Of a stretch of DNA of 64,000 nucleotides, positions 36,694-49,000 are shown in pieces; position 1 is the stretch's first letter; every line of letters begins with the position of its first letter. The DNA is taken from the NCBI RefSeq assembly GCF_016097555.1, contig NC_054706.1:80413228-80477227 (forward strand), written 5' to 3'. Below the pieces are notes generated by a model. The model had not been told where the DNA came from. It made no database searches and saw only the letters and a list, made by a program, of their open reading frames with translations. Source of the stretch: Gigantopelta aegis. Lineage: Eukaryota > Mollusca > Gastropoda > Neomphalida > Peltospiridae. Both the position numbers and the translations under genes were made by a program.

Positions 36694-37121
36694 CTGAGTG
36701 TTAATCCCAACATCTGATTCAGTAACTCCATACACGCAGCATACATATACCTCAGTTCAGGAGGTCCACAACAGTTCCACTCTTTAAGAATGGCAAGAAC
36801 ACTGTTGGTTTCATTAATAATTAATGAAACATTGGAACTACACTTGTGTCGAATGAATGTCACATCTATAATATTGCAAAATTTACCCTTCTCTTTCCTA
36901 CTCCTTAGATTTTTGTTGTTTATGTATTGTTTCTCAATATGAGTGTCAAAGATAATATCTTTTCTGGCGGAACCATCAATCTTTGACAAAACTATGTTGA
37001 CAAATGTGTTTGCAGTTGGTTTGTTCAATGCATAGATCAGAGCATAACCATCCATGTAAAGCCTACAAACTATCACTCTACGTAGCATTCCCTTGCCACA
37101 AGTATTATGCCAATTGATCAT
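36694..37121 (-). CDS. Probable middle exon of the FkbM-like gene
   Basis: A long minus-strand frame with coding character, for example LYMDGYALIYALNKPTANTF, VNIVLSKIDGSARKDIIFD, EKQYINNKNLRSRKEKGKF and NCCGPPELRYMYAACMELL. It ends in a good donor, CTCAG|gttaag. The likely acceptor is tagtttgtag|GCTTTAC at about 37064, so the true start may be there and not at 37121. It lies on the same strand between the anchor exon (41358) and the methyltransferase exon (27964), and the three together give the ~400-residue size expected of such proteins. The phases do not join directly (anchor exon ends phase 1; this one would start and end phase 2; the terminal exon starts phase 0), so a small exon or an alternative site is still missing. 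No known domain recognised. Confidence 0.55.
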
Positions 37122-38561
37122 GCAGGATCAGAGTAACAATGATTTTTGTTTTCTATTCAATATTCTATGGGGTTACATTAGTTTGTAAGTATGGGCTCAT
37201 CACTGGATATGGTTGAGGATCCAAAAATGGCACATTCAACTAGATAGGAAATTATGACGCAGCTATATATAAACAATTTTTCATCCTAGCATGAAGCATA
37301 TTCTCGAGTTGTGTTTGAATGCAGACAGATACACAACACTATTAATGGTTTGCTATCTTGGTCACCCTAAAGACGAAGCTTTGATACCATTTGGGTAGTC
37401 ATCAAATACTGGGCAGGACATACTCCACTTGAAACACGCTGTCACGGATCGCAGTAGACATTGTGTATTTTCTGAGCAGGTGATAATTTGTATGGTGAAA
37501 CGGAGGCATTGATAAAGCCAGGAAGGAGAGAAGGCTCTGGAAGTGTTTCCACCATCAAGAATGCCTCAGCTACATTTGAAAAGAAGTAATTTCTAAACAT
37601 ACTTTTAAAGCATTCCATAATTTGACAGTATTCTACGTCCTGCTTAAGGTGATTGGAAAATAATTCAAATATAGCAAAACAAGGCAGATATGTATGTCAG
37701 AATACACATGTACTGCAATCCAGTGCTGCTATCTATCAGTATAGTTATATGGCAATTGTTCATGTCGAATGATTACTTTAATCATAGAAACCAATTAAGA
37801 CATACCATTTTAATTGTTGATAGAATAAACAGTGATATTGTCTTTAATTAGATAATTACATTATATCTTCACTATTGATGATATTCAACCACCACCATCA
37901 CCCCCCACCCCCCCACCCCCCGCAAAAAAACACAAAAACACACAACAACAAACAAACAAAAAAACAACAACAAAAACCAAACAAACAAAAACTAAACAAA
38001 GAAACCAAAAACCAAACAAACAATACTAATAATTATAATAATAATATTAATTTTCCTTAATTTGTGCCAAATGATCTTAACATGACGTGGTACCTACCCT
38101 CTTTGTAAACATTACCCTATATAACATTAAGCATGTGTCCCCATTTCTACCAAAACATGCCTGAAAATGTATTTGCCTAGTCGTTTGGAAAGACAGATGG
38201 GATCTGTTTAAATCCCCAATAATATTATATGAAGCATATTTTATTTCATTCTACACCAAAACCAAAGATTAAGCAAAACATATATGAATTTATATTTCAT
38301 AGTTTTATTCATAAACATCTTTCGAACAATTAGTTAACTTTAAAATATCTTTTGACTTTATTCAGGTTGAGAAACAGTCAGTTTAGGTAGTATTTCTTTG
38401 TCTTTGGGTAGTGGCTGACAGAGGAAACAATTTCGACATACCATTAAAAACATGCACATTCCAAGCCAACGCACAGGTTTTTTTTATTTTTTATAACTAC
38501 TATACCAATGCAAATTATAAGAGCCGGTCAGTTTGTAAGCATTGTAGAGCCAGTTATCTAC
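37122..38561. other. Intronic-looking sequence; A/C-rich low complexity
   Basis: No exon recognised. 37890-38035 is a low-complexity (CAAA/CAACA)n stretch with C runs. Confidence 0.5.
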
Positions 38562-38727
38562 ATACAGTATCTGGAAGAATGTATCGCACAAAATTAGTAT
38601 TGTAAAATAAATGCATTTTTTGTTCCAGATTTCCAAGTTACATACAGTAGAAGAATGTATCGCACAAAATTAATACTGTAAAATATATGCATTTTTTTAT
38701 TCCAGATTTCCCAGTTAACATGCAGAT
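38562..38727. repeat. Direct duplication, ~82-bp unit, 2 copies
   Basis: 'agaatgtatcgcacaaaat' and 'ttccagatttcc' occur twice, about 82 bp apart, with small changes. Confidence 0.9.
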
Positions 38728-38859
38728 TATACTGACCAATTAGATACATTTAATAATCATAAGTAAACCTTTAACGACACTTTCTGGAAAGAACCTTGAC
38801 TTACAGATAAAATCCCCCAAAACATTTCGATTTTGACCCCAACTAGCTTCTAAAATAAT

Positions 38860-39490
38860 ACCCTAAGGTCAAAATGGCATGAGTGCCTACCTTTACCATA
38901 AACCATACTCTACATAGATCTCAATAAAGGTCAATTTAGCGTGGGTACCTACCCTCACCATAAACCTTACTCTGCACAGATCTCAATAAGCATAGGTACC
39001 ATTAATTAAAAAAACAACAACATGTTTTAGACACTTATAAACACATTGGTTCGAGATTGATTTTAATATCAAAATTCCCCATAGTCTGCCGTGGTATGTG
39101 CTATCCCGTCCGTGGGATGGTGCATATAAAAAATCCCTGGCTACTAATGGAAAAATGTAGCGGTTTTCCTATCTAATGTAATCATATCTGTGAAGAGTGA
39201 ACCTTATGTAGCATATTTGTAAAAAGCCCTACCCTCAAAATTGTGAAAAATGTAAAAACTTAATTTTCCCTAATTTGACACTAAATGACCTTAAATGACC
39301 CCCAAAATGACCTTTAAAGGCCACTGTTACCCTCACCATAAACCGCCCCCATCCTCACCATAAACCATACCCTGCACAGACCACAGAAAGCATTGGTATC
39401 CATTTCTAACAAACCATGCCCCAAAATGTAGATGTAACCTTTTCCTAAATATCTCCCCCTTTCGTTAAATTATGGATCTGCCCCTGAAAT
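38860..39490 (-). mobile_element. Inverted relative of the array-embedded transposon
   Basis: The reverse complement of this stretch follows the order seen at 35390-35700: terminal CAGGGGCAGATCC, then a C/T-poor interior with repeated 'gtttatggtgagg', then 'gggtcatttaaggtcattt'. A SINE fragment interrupts it (39089-39180). Confidence 0.6.
39089..39180 (+). mobile_element. SINE body fragment
   Basis: 'ccgtggtatgtgctatccc', then 'gggatggtgcatataaaaa' and 'aatgtagcggttttcctat', the central part of the main SINE family only. Confidence 0.75.
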
Positions 39491-40027
39491 TTCAATCAGG
39501 AAGCACCCCTACTAGATGTGTAATGGATATATCTATAAACCAAAGTCATAATATGAACATTATTGATCAATATTATTAGAAAGAATTAAAAGAAATCAAT
39601 GATTTGTGTCATTTACAACATATTATATATTAAAAAACAATGACCTTCATTTGACCTTGAAAATGTACATCAAACTGACCAATTATAAAAGTCCAGAAAA
39701 TCAAAATGGCACGTTTGGATATTAAGCATCAGAATTTAAACAATTTCTTTTAAAGAGTTTAATCTCCCCTATAACTGAAATTTGGTGTCTGACCCGTGGA
39801 CTGTTGTTTTTGGGTAACAGCAGATCGAACACAAACTGACTTTGGCATACCATTAAAAATATACAAATTCCCAATTAACGTACAGGTTTAGACAAGTAAG
39901 AGTTCCAGATCTGAAATCTACACATATTTTTACATAAGAATCAATGTTCAAACCTTCCTGACTCTCCGACATAAATAAATTGACCTGGCTCCTGGACTAT
40001 ATGTTTTCTAATCTCCGTTGATAAAGC
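39491..40027. other. No gene seen; faint similarity to 38400-38480
   Basis: 39815-39892 and 38408-38480 share 'cataccattaaaaa' and a following 'aacg(t/c)acaggttt'. This is a diverged duplication of unknown nature. Confidence 0.4.
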
Positions 40028-41357
40028 AGGTACATACCAACATGATCACAGCCCACTACTGGTCGCTTCGTAGCACCATGGTCGTTATGTACATACTTAT
40101 ATCATAACAGCCCACTACTGGTCGTTATGTACATACCTATATCATAACAGCCCACTACTGGTCGCTTCGTAGCACCATAGTCGTTATGTACATACCTACA
40201 TAATAACAGGCCACTACTGATCGCCTCGTAGCACCATGGTCGTTATGTACATACCTATATCATAACAGCCCACTACTGATCGCCTCGTAGCACCATGGTC
40301 GTTATGTACATACCTATATCATAACAGCCCACTACTGGTCGCCTCGTAGAACCATAGTCGTTATGTACATACCTACATCATAACAGCCCACTACTGGTCG
40401 TTATGTACATACCTACATCATAACAGCCCACTACTGGTCGCTTCGTAGAACCATAGTCGTTATGTACATACCTATATCATAACAGCCCACTATTGGTCAC
40501 TTCGTAGCACCATGGTCGTTATGTACATACCTACATCATAACAGCCCACTACGGGTCGCTTCGTAGCACCATGGTCGTTATGTACATACCTACATCATAA
40601 CAGCCCACTACTGGTCGCCTCGTAGCACCATGGTCGTTATGTACATACCTATATGATAACAGCCCACTACTGGTCGCCTCGTAGCACCATGGCCGTTATG
40701 TACATACCTATATCATAACAGCCCACTACTGGTCGCTTCGTAGCACCATGGTCGTTATGTACATACCTATATCATAACAGCCCACTACTGGTCGTTATGT
40801 ACATACTACATCATAACAGCCCACTACTGGTCGCTTCGTAGCACCATGGTCGTTATGTACATACCTATATCATAACAGCCCACTACTGGTCACTTCGTAG
40901 CACCACGGTCGTTATGTACATACCTACATCATAACAGCCCACTACTTTTCGCCTCGTAGCACCACGGTCGTTGTGTACATACCTATATCATAACAGCCCA
41001 TTACTGGTCGTTTTGTAGATACCTACATCATAACAGCCCACTACTGGTCGCCTCGTAGCACCACGGTCGTTATGTACATATCTATATGATAACAGCCCAC
41101 TACTGGTCGTTTTGTACATACCTACATCATAACAGCCCACTACTGGTCACTTCGTAGCACCATGGTCGTTATGTACATACCTACATCATAACAGCCCACT
41201 ACTGGTCGCCTCGTAGCACCATGGTCGTTATGTACATACCTACATCATAACAGCCCACTACTGGTCGCCTCGTAGCACCATGGTCGTTATGTACGTACCT
41301 ACATCATAACAGCCCACTACTGGTCGCTTTGTAGTACCATGGTCGTTATGTACGTAC
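40028..41357. repeat. 59-bp minisatellite made of an exon-intron boundary (array B)
   Basis: About 23 units. On the minus strand each unit holds the last ~43 bases of the membrane-anchor exon (translating as ATKRPVVGCYDI) followed by its 5' splice site, ATATAG|GTATGTACAT, then the next unit. Shorter 40-bp units lack the 19 bp between two GGTCG motifs. The array touches the real exon end at 41358, so it occupies the start of the intron of the FkbM-like gene. Confidence 0.95.
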
Positions 41358-41550
41358 CTATATCATAACAGCCCACTACTGGTCTCTTCGTCATACCATG
41401 GTCGTTCTTCGTACTCGCAGAATAGTGTTGGGTCTTGAAGAGGTCAGTGAGTGGCAGGGGTCGCGGAAGGATAAAGTATCCGAGCACCATTCCAAACACA
41501 ATGGCCGTGATGATGATGAAAGCCGTTAGTTGTCTACCTGCCATGGTCCT
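41358..41550 (-). CDS. Membrane-anchor exon of the FkbM-like gene (copy 1)
   Basis: The acceptor on the minus strand is a textbook tract, tttttcctatttctacttcag|AGGACC, six bases before the ATG at 41544. The donor is GATATAG|gtacgt at 41358 (phase 1). The 62 complete codons give a short basic N-terminus (MAGRQLT), one hydrophobic segment of about 20 residues (AFIIITAIVFGMVLGYFIL), then a polar stem (PLTDLFKTQHYSASTKNDHG). This is the layout of a type II membrane protein such as Golgi enzymes. A 5' untranslated exon must lie upstream. It is bracketed by arrays derived from its own two edges. Confidence 0.75.
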
Positions 41551-41559
41551 CTGAAGTAG

Positions 41560-41817
41560 AAATAGGAAAAACACTCGTTTATTATCATATATACATATAT
41601 ACATAGGCTACCGTAGAAATATTAAAAACACTTGTTTAATATCATATATACATACTGTAGAAATAGTAAAAACACTCGTTTAATGTCATATGTACATACA
41701 GTAGAAATAGGAAAACCACTAGTTAAATATCATATATACATTCAGTAGAAATAGTAAAAACACTCGTTTAATATCATATGTATATACAGTAGAAATAGTA
41801 AAAACACCCGTTTAATA

Positions 41818-41859
<42 letters not shown>

Positions 41860-42216
41860 TAGAAATAGTAAAAACACTCGTTTAATGTCATATGTACATA
41901 CAGTAGAAATAGTAAAAACACTCGTTTAATATGATATATATATATACAGTAGAAATAGTAAAAACACTCGTTTAATGTCATATGTACATACAGTAGAAAT
42001 AGGAAAAAACTCGTTGAATATCATATGTACATACAGTAGAAATAGTAAAAACACTCGTTTAATATCATATGTACATTCAGTAGAAATAGTAAAAACACTC
42101 GTTTAATATAATATGTATATACAGTAGAAATAGTAAAAACACTTGTTTAATATCATGTGTACGTACAGTAGAAATAGTAAAAAGACTCGTTGAATATCAT
42201 ATGTACATACAGTAGA
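41560..42216. repeat. 44-bp minisatellite from the acceptor side of the anchor exon (array C)
   Basis: Units 'gtagaaatagtaaaaacac', 'tcgtttaatatcatatgta' and 'catacag'. On the minus strand each unit contains 'gtttttactatttctact', nearly the polypyrimidine tract that precedes the anchor exon, so the array is an amplified intron 3' end. The same array flanks exon copy 2 at 62935. Confidence 0.94.
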
Positions 42217-42224
42217 CATTAGGG

Positions 42225-42330
42225 CTGCAACGAATACACCAAGTGCCGAACACGATACGTATCACGAATATATAGGGTTTCGAATACGAATAAATATTCA
42301 CGAATACCAATAATGACAGTGAATCTAGCA
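42225..42330. mobile_element. hAT-like transposon end fragment
   Basis: 'tagggctgcaacgaatac' followed by alternating 'cgaata' motifs resembles the ends of hAT elements. No second end was found. Confidence 0.35.
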
Positions 42331-42713
42331 ATACTGTACTACTGACTTGCTAAATGAAGCAACCCACATGTGAACAAAAATCAAAAATAGCATTTAAATA
42401 GTAGGATGTGTTTAACATTAAACTATGAAATGTGAAATATAGGAAATTAAATAGTTAAATGTCAGTTATAATAAGAAATTGTAATAAAAACTAAATTAAC
42501 GAGACGCAAAAACAAAACAAGCATGCATCGTCTAGTGGAAAAAGAGAATATTTAGGCAGTGATCACATCTCCTGCTAACCCTAACCCTCTCCAAAACAAA
42601 AATAAAATGATGTTTTGAACATTTCACTGTCAGTAAAATCATAGAAACATATTGAAATATAGAGGTGCGTGGATGTTTTTGAACGATGTTGTTTTCCTTT
42701 CATTTCCTTTTCC

Positions 42714-42734
42714 ACACACACACACACACATACA

Positions 42735-42799
<65 letters not shown>

Positions 42800-42822
42800 A
42801 CGCGCACACGCGCACACGCACA
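42714..42822. repeat. (CA)n(CG)n microsatellite
   Basis: A long CA tract passing into CG/CA mixed repeats. Alternating purine-pyrimidine sequence of this kind can adopt Z-DNA. A (GAAC/GGAC)n tract lies at 42940-42985. Confidence 0.95.
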
Positions 42823-43074
42823 TATATATATTAAAACAAGCATTCTGAGAGTATTGTGAAATCAATACATGTCCTCTACAACTCAATATCTCAAGATTTT
42901 GTGAGGTTAAAACATCTGAAAAACAATCTATATCTAGGAGGAACGAACGAACGAACGGACCGAACGAACGGACAGACAGAAGGACGGAGATGAAACCTAT
43001 ATTTTCCGTTCGGTTGGACCAGTAGTACACTAATAAGTCAATCAATGAGCGACAAAATGTAATGAGATTCAAAT

Positions 43075-44165
43075 AGAATAATTACGATCACACCGTATTA
43101 ACAGACCTCCTCGCCTAGTCACCAATAGGATAGTTACGATCACACCGTATCCACAGACCTCCTCGCCTAGTCACCAATAGGATAGTTACGATCACACCGT
43201 ATCCACAGACCTCCTCGCCTTGTCACCAATAGAATAGTTACGATCACACCGTATCCACAGACCTCCTCGCCTCGCCTTGTCACCAATAGGATAGTTACGA
43301 TCACACCGTATCCACAGACCTCCTCGCCTTGTCACCAATAGGATAGTTACGATCACACCGTATCCACAGACCTCGTCGCCTAGTCACCAATAGGATAGTT
43401 ACGATCACACCGTATCCACAGACCTCGTCGCCTAGTCACCAATAGCATAGTTACGATCACACCGTATCCACAGACCTCCTCGCCTTGTCACCAATAGAAT
43501 AGTTACGATCACACCGTATCCACAGACCTCCTCGCCTAGTCACCAATAGAATAGTTACGATCACACCGTATCCACAGACCTCCTCGCCTAGTCACCAATA
43601 GAATAGTTACGATCACATCGTATCCACAGACCTCCTCGCCTAGTCACCAATAGAATAGTTACGATCACACCGTATCCACAGTCCTCGTCGCCTAGTCACC
43701 AATAGAATAGTTACGATCACACCGTATTCACAGACCTCCTCGCCTTGTCACCAATAGAATAGTTATGATCACACCGTATTCACAGACCTCGTCGCCTAGT
43801 CACCAATAGAATAGTTACGATCACACCGTATCCACATACCTCCTCGTCTAGTCACCAATAGAATAGTTACGATCACACCGTATCCACAGACCTCCTCGCC
43901 TAGTCACCAATAGAATAGTTACGATCACACCGTATTCACAGACCTCCTCGCCTAGTCACCAATAGAATAGTTACGATCACACCGTATCCACAGACCTCCT
44001 CGCCTAGTCACCAATAGGATAGTTACGATCACACCGTATCCACAGACCTCCTCGTCTAGTCACCAATAGGATAGTTACGATCACACCGTATTCACAGACC
44101 TCCTCGCCTTGTCACCAATAGAATAGTTACTATCACACCGTATTCACAGACCTCCTCGTCTAGTC
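43075..44165. repeat. 52-bp tandem repeat, ~21 copies (array E)
   Basis: Units 'agttacgatcacaccgtat', 'ccacagacctcctcgccta' and 'gtcaccaatagaat'. Very homogeneous. Confidence 0.97.
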
Positions 44166-44207
44166 ACTAGAAGGAACTCAACAACATGCCTAAATAACAA
44201 AACCATT

Positions 44208-44340
44208 ATGCACGCCAGGAAGTCACCCCTCTTTGACAACGAAGGTGAAATATGGATGAAGGCTAATAATATGAATCCATTCGAAGTCAAAATGGATGGA
44301 TACGACGGTGCAGAAGTGTGTGACTGTAACCGTCCAAGAC
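44208..44340 (+). pseudogene. Reverse-transcriptase fragment
   Basis: The plus-strand frame reads KSPLFDNEGEIWMKANN, then FEVKMDGYDGAEVCDCN. This resembles the segment just before the YRDDG block of a class of animal retroelement reverse transcriptases, with the form F-D-V-x-M-G-x-Y-D-G-A-E-V-C-E-L-V-G. The frame diverges after DCN, and no catalytic block follows, so it is a short remnant. The family assignment is from memory of the motif and is moderate at best. Confidence 0.45.
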
Positions 44341-44554
44341 CTAATATAACATCAACGAGAACGGAACGACCAAGAACGAGCGTCAGTTCCTCATCAACTT
44401 TAAACAATTGAATGTGGACAGGGGACAGAGGCTACCTCAGCCAGGGGCGTTCAGCCACGCAGATTCGTATTTATACATCAGGTTGCCGTAATTAAATTAA
44501 ATCATAATACATAGCCACTGAAATAAAAACACAAACAACTGAGATATTAATATA

Positions 44555-45800
44555 CACTGTCAAAAAAGAAACGCATAGGCGAAATATTCATGGAATTATC
44601 TCTTTAATACAAAGTGGCATAATTTCGTTATTTATGATTGTATCATAGTCAAATTTGACATGAGTATGTGACAGTGTTTTTGCTATGGACTAACAGCAGT
44701 GAAAGCGTTTTCGTCACCAGATAGCGTCGCACGAGGGCGCTGAAATCAGGACCTTGTGCGGCCACCAGTAGCAGCAATCACTGCGCCACATCTCCTTGGC
44801 ATAGACTGAATGAGTCTCTGAATCCGGGCACGTGGAATCCTAGCCCATTCTTCCTGCAGTGCATGTGACAGCTGCGTAAGCATCTGAGGCCCCGGGTCAC
44901 GCTGCCGTACACGTCTGTCCAGTTCGTCCCATAAATGTTCAATGGTGTTGAGATCTGGCAATCTCGATGGCCATGGCAACACATTAATGTTCTCATTCTG
45001 TAGGAAATCCATTGTTACACGTGCCGTATGCGGCCTGGCATTGTCCTGCTGAAAGAGTTCTCTCTGTTGATCCAAAATGAGAGGCATGTGACGGCGAAGA
45101 ATTTCATCCTGGTAGCGTACAGCTGTCAGGTTGCCTCGTACGAACACAAGTTCACTTCTGCCGGTGTATGAGATGGCTCCCTTCATCATGACACTCCCTC
45201 CACTGAATCTGTCAACTGGAGCGACGCAGTTGTTGACAAAACGTTCATTGCGTCGTCTGTAAACACGTTGTCGTCCATCACGTCACTATAGAAGGAAACG
45301 TGACTCGCCGCTGAACCATACTCGCCGCCAGTTTCCCAAGTTCCACCCCTGTACATTCGTGCACCAGCGAACACGTAAATGTCGATGTTGACGTCGCAGG
45401 ACGGGGCCAACATACGGTCTCCTAGCCCGTAAACCAGCTTCTCGAAGTTGATTCCGAATGGTTTGTGCAGACACCCTTCTCAAACCAGGTATGCGTTCAG
45501 CAGTGTTCGTTGCTGTGGCAGTTCGGTGACGCAAGTGCAGAACCCAGCTGTAGCGATCTTGTGCTGCCGTTGTTATGCGAGGTCTTCCACTTCTGGGCCG
45601 GTCTTCAGCTGATTGAAACTGCTGGTACCTGTCCCAGAGACGTGAAATGGTACTCTGATGGACGTTCATATGGCGTACGATCGCTGACTGTGATTCACCT
45701 AACTGGAGGCGGCCTATTGCAAAGTTTCGATTCGGCAGGCTTATACTTGTTATCTTGTAACTCGAAATGGAAATGAGGCGTCATTGCGAGCATTGCAGCT
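44555..45800 (-). mobile_element. Tc1-like transposon, broken
   Basis: The left end is TA then CACTGTCAAAAAAGAAACGC, a Tc1/mariner-type terminal repeat related to the one at 63333. The transposase reads from about 45744 down to 44746. The right terminal repeat is missing: a 48-bp array begins at about 45806 where it should be. Confidence 0.8.
44746..45744 (-). pseudogene. Tc1-like transposase pseudogene
   Basis: The N-terminal helix-turn-helix part is intact (FAIGRLQLGESQSAIV, then STISRLWDRYQQ and the GRPR hook PRSGRPRITT). The start codon position (45744) reads ATA where the relative at 63648 has ATG. The first catalytic Asp is lost: FSGESRF in place of the usual FSDESRF. Frame breaks occur near 45290-45410 and 45186. 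The C-terminal part keeps the second Asp (QQDNARPHTA) and the last acidic residue (TIEHLWDELDR), 34 residues apart, as in Tc1's DD34E. The protein cannot be active. Confidence 0.85.
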
Positions 45801-45805
45801 TTAAA

Positions 45806-46735
45806 TACCCATCAATAACGCAATACATTTCAGCCTATCATCTGTAATACTGGCAGCCATCAATAACGCAATACATTTCAGCCTATCATCTGTAATACTG
45901 GCAGCCATCAATAACGCAATACATTTCAGCCTATCATCTGTAATACTGGCAGCCATCAATAACGCAATACATTTCAGCCTATCATCTGTAATACTGGCAG
46001 CCATCAATAACGCAATACATTTCAGCCTATCATCTGTAATACTGGCAGCCATCAATAACGCAATACATTTCAGCCTATCATCTGTAATACTGGCAGCCAT
46101 CAATAACGCAATACATTTCAGCCTTTCATCTGTAATACTGGCAGCCATAAATAACGAAATACATTTCAGACCATCATTTGTAATACTGATAGCCATAAAT
46201 AACGCAATACATTTCAGCCTATCATCTGTAATACTGGCAGCCATGAATAACGCAATACATTTCAGCCTTTCATCTGTAATACTGGCAGCCATGAATAACG
46301 CCATACATTTCAGCCTTTCATCTGTAATACTGGCAGCCATGAATAACGCCATACATTTCAGCCTTTCATCTGTAATACTGATAGCCATAAATAACGAAAT
46401 ACATTTCAGCCCATCATTTCTAATACTGATAGCCATAAATAACGCAATACATTTCAGCCTATCATCTGTAATACTGGCAGCCATAAATAACGCAATACAT
46501 TTCAGCCTTTCATCTGTAATACTGGCAGCCATGAATAACGCAATACATTTCAGCCTTTCATTTGTAATACTGGCAGCCATCAATAACGCAATACATTTCA
46601 GCCTATCATCTGTAATACTGATAGCCATAAATAACGCAATACATTTCAGCCCATCATCTGTAATACTGATAGCCATAAATAACGCAATACATTTCAGCCT
46701 TTCATCTGTAATACTGATAGCCATAAATAACGAAG
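45806..46735. repeat. 48-bp minisatellite, ~19 copies
   Basis: Units 'cataaataacgcaatacat', 'ttcagcctatcatctgtaa' and 'tactggcag'. Since 48 is a multiple of three, both strands stay open for hundreds of codons (16-residue repeats), but there is no other sign of coding. Confidence 0.96.
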
Positions 46736-46757
46736 CCTTTCCACAGGTCTGTTACAT

Positions 46758-48800
46758 TACGTCAACATGAGTGGATACGATAGTGTAGAAGTGTGTAACT
46801 TCACAACGAGTGGATACGATGGTGTAGAAGTGTGTGATGTCACAATGGGTGGATACGATGGTGTAGAAGTGTGTGACGTGACAGTGGGTGGATACGATGG
46901 TGTAGAAGTGTGTGACGTGACAGTGGGTGGATACGATGGTGTAGAAGTGTGTGACATGACAGTGGGTGGATACGATGGTGTAGAAGTGTGTGACATGACA
47001 GTGGGTGGATACGATGGTGTAGAAGTGTGTGAAAGATAATGACAGTGTTTGGATACGATGGTGTAACAAGTGTGTGACGGTGACAGTGGGTGGATACGAT
47101 GGTGTAGAAGTGTGTGACATGACAGTGGGTGGATACGATGGTGTAGAAGTGTGTGACATGACAGTGGGTGGATACGATGGTGTAGAAGTGTGTGATATGA
47201 CAGTGGGTGGATACGATGGTGTAGAAGTGTGTGACATGACAGTGGGTGGATACGATGGTGTAGAAGTGTGTGACATGACAGTGGGGGATACGATCCCACA
47301 TGACAGTGGGTGGATACGATGGTGTAGAAGTGTGTGACGTGGCAGTGGGTGGATACGATGGTGTAGAAGTGTGTGACATGACAGTGGGTGGATACGATGG
47401 TGTAGAAGTGTGTGACATAACAGTGGGTGGATACGATGGTGTAGAAGTGTGTGACATGACAGTGGGTGGATACGATAGTGTAGAAGTGTGTGACATGACA
47501 ATGGGTGGATACGATGGTGTAGAAGTGTGTGACATGACAGTGGGTGGATACGATGGTGTAGAAGTGTGTGTGACGTGACAGTGGGTGGATACGATGGTGT
47601 AGAAGTGTGTGACATGACAGTGGGTGGATACGATGGTGTAGAAGTGTGTGACGTGGCAATGTGTGGATACGATAGTGTAGAAGTGTTTGACGTGGCAATG
47701 TTTGGATACGATGGTGTAGAAGTGTGTGACATGACAGTGGATACGATGGACGTAGAAGTGTGTGATTGGACAATGGGTGGATACGATGGTGTAGAAGTGT
47801 GTGACATGACAGTGGGTGGATACGATGGTGTAGAAGTGTGTGACATGACAGTGGGTGGATACGATGGTGTAGAAGTGTGTGATGTGGACAGTGGGTGGAT
47901 ACGATGGTGTAGAAGTGTGTGACATGACAGTGGGTGGATACGATGGTGTAGAAGTGTGTGACATGACAGTGGGTGGATACGATGGTGTAGAAGTGTGTGA
48001 TATAAGCATACGATGGTGTAGAAGTGTGTGACATGATGGGTGGATAGATCATGTAGAAGTGTGTGACATGACAGTGGGTGGATACGATGGTGTAGAAGTG
48101 TGTGACATGACAGTGGGTGGATACGATGGTGTAGAAGTGTGTGACATGACAGTGGGTGGATACGATGGTGTAGAAGTGTGTGACATGACAGTGGGTGGAT
48201 ACGATGGTGTAGAAGTGTGTGACATGGCAGTGGGTGGATACGATGGTGTAGAAGTGTGTGAGCTTGTGTACGACAATTAGAAAGTGGGTGGATACGATGG
48301 TGTAGAAGTGTGTGACGGACAGTGGGTGGATACGATGGTGTAGAAGTGTGTGACCATGGGTGGATACGAGACAGGTGGGTGGATACGATGGTGTAGAAGT
48401 GTGTGACATGACAGTGGGTGGATACGATGGTGTAGAAGTGTGTGACATGACAGTGGGTGGATACGATGGTGTAGAAGTGTGACATGACAGTGGGTGGATA
48501 CGATGGTGTAGAAGTGTGTGACATGACAGTGGGTGGATACGATGGTGTAGAAGTGTGTGACATGACAGTGGGTGGATACGATGGTGTAGAAGTGTGTGAT
48601 ATGACAGTGGGTGGATACGATGGTGTAGAAGTGTTTGACGTGGCAATGTTTGGATACGATGGTGTAGAAGTGTGTGACGTGACAGTGGGTGGATACGATG
48701 GTGTAGAAGTGTGTGACGTGACAGTGGGTGGATACGATGGTGTAGAAGTGTGTGACATGACAGTGGGTGGATACGATGGTGTAGAAGTGTGTGACATAAC
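46758..48800. repeat. 39-bp minisatellite resembling the RT remnant
   Basis: Units 'gtgggtggatacgatggtg', 'tagaagtgtgtgacatgac' and 'a'. The plus-strand frame gives VGGYDGVEVCDMT, against MDGYDGAEVCDCN in the remnant at 44208-44340, and the nucleotide match is co-linear over the unit. Irregular units cluster at 47029-47080, 47280-47310, 47995-48060 and 48262-48375. Confidence 0.95.
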
Positions 48801-49000
48801 NNNNNNNNNNNNNNNNNNNNNNNNNNNNNNNNNNNNNNNNNNNNNNNNNNNNNNNNNNNNNNNNNNNNNNNNNNNNNNNNNNNNNNNNNNNNNNNNNNNN
48901 NNNNNNNNNNNNNNNNNNNNNNNNNNNNNNNNNNNNNNNNNNNNNNNNNNNNNNNNNNNNNNNNNNNNNNNNNNNNNNNNNNNNNNNNNNNNNNNNNNNN
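48801..49000. other. Assembly gap (200 N)
   Basis: Exactly 200 N, joining the 39-bp array on the left to the 59-bp array on the right. The true length and content are unknown. Confidence 1.

Noticed and set aside
45801..46724. 307-residue protein with 16-residue repeats
   Set aside because: Artefact of the 48-bp tandem unit; the opposite strand is open as well, and there is no start context, splice site or homologue.
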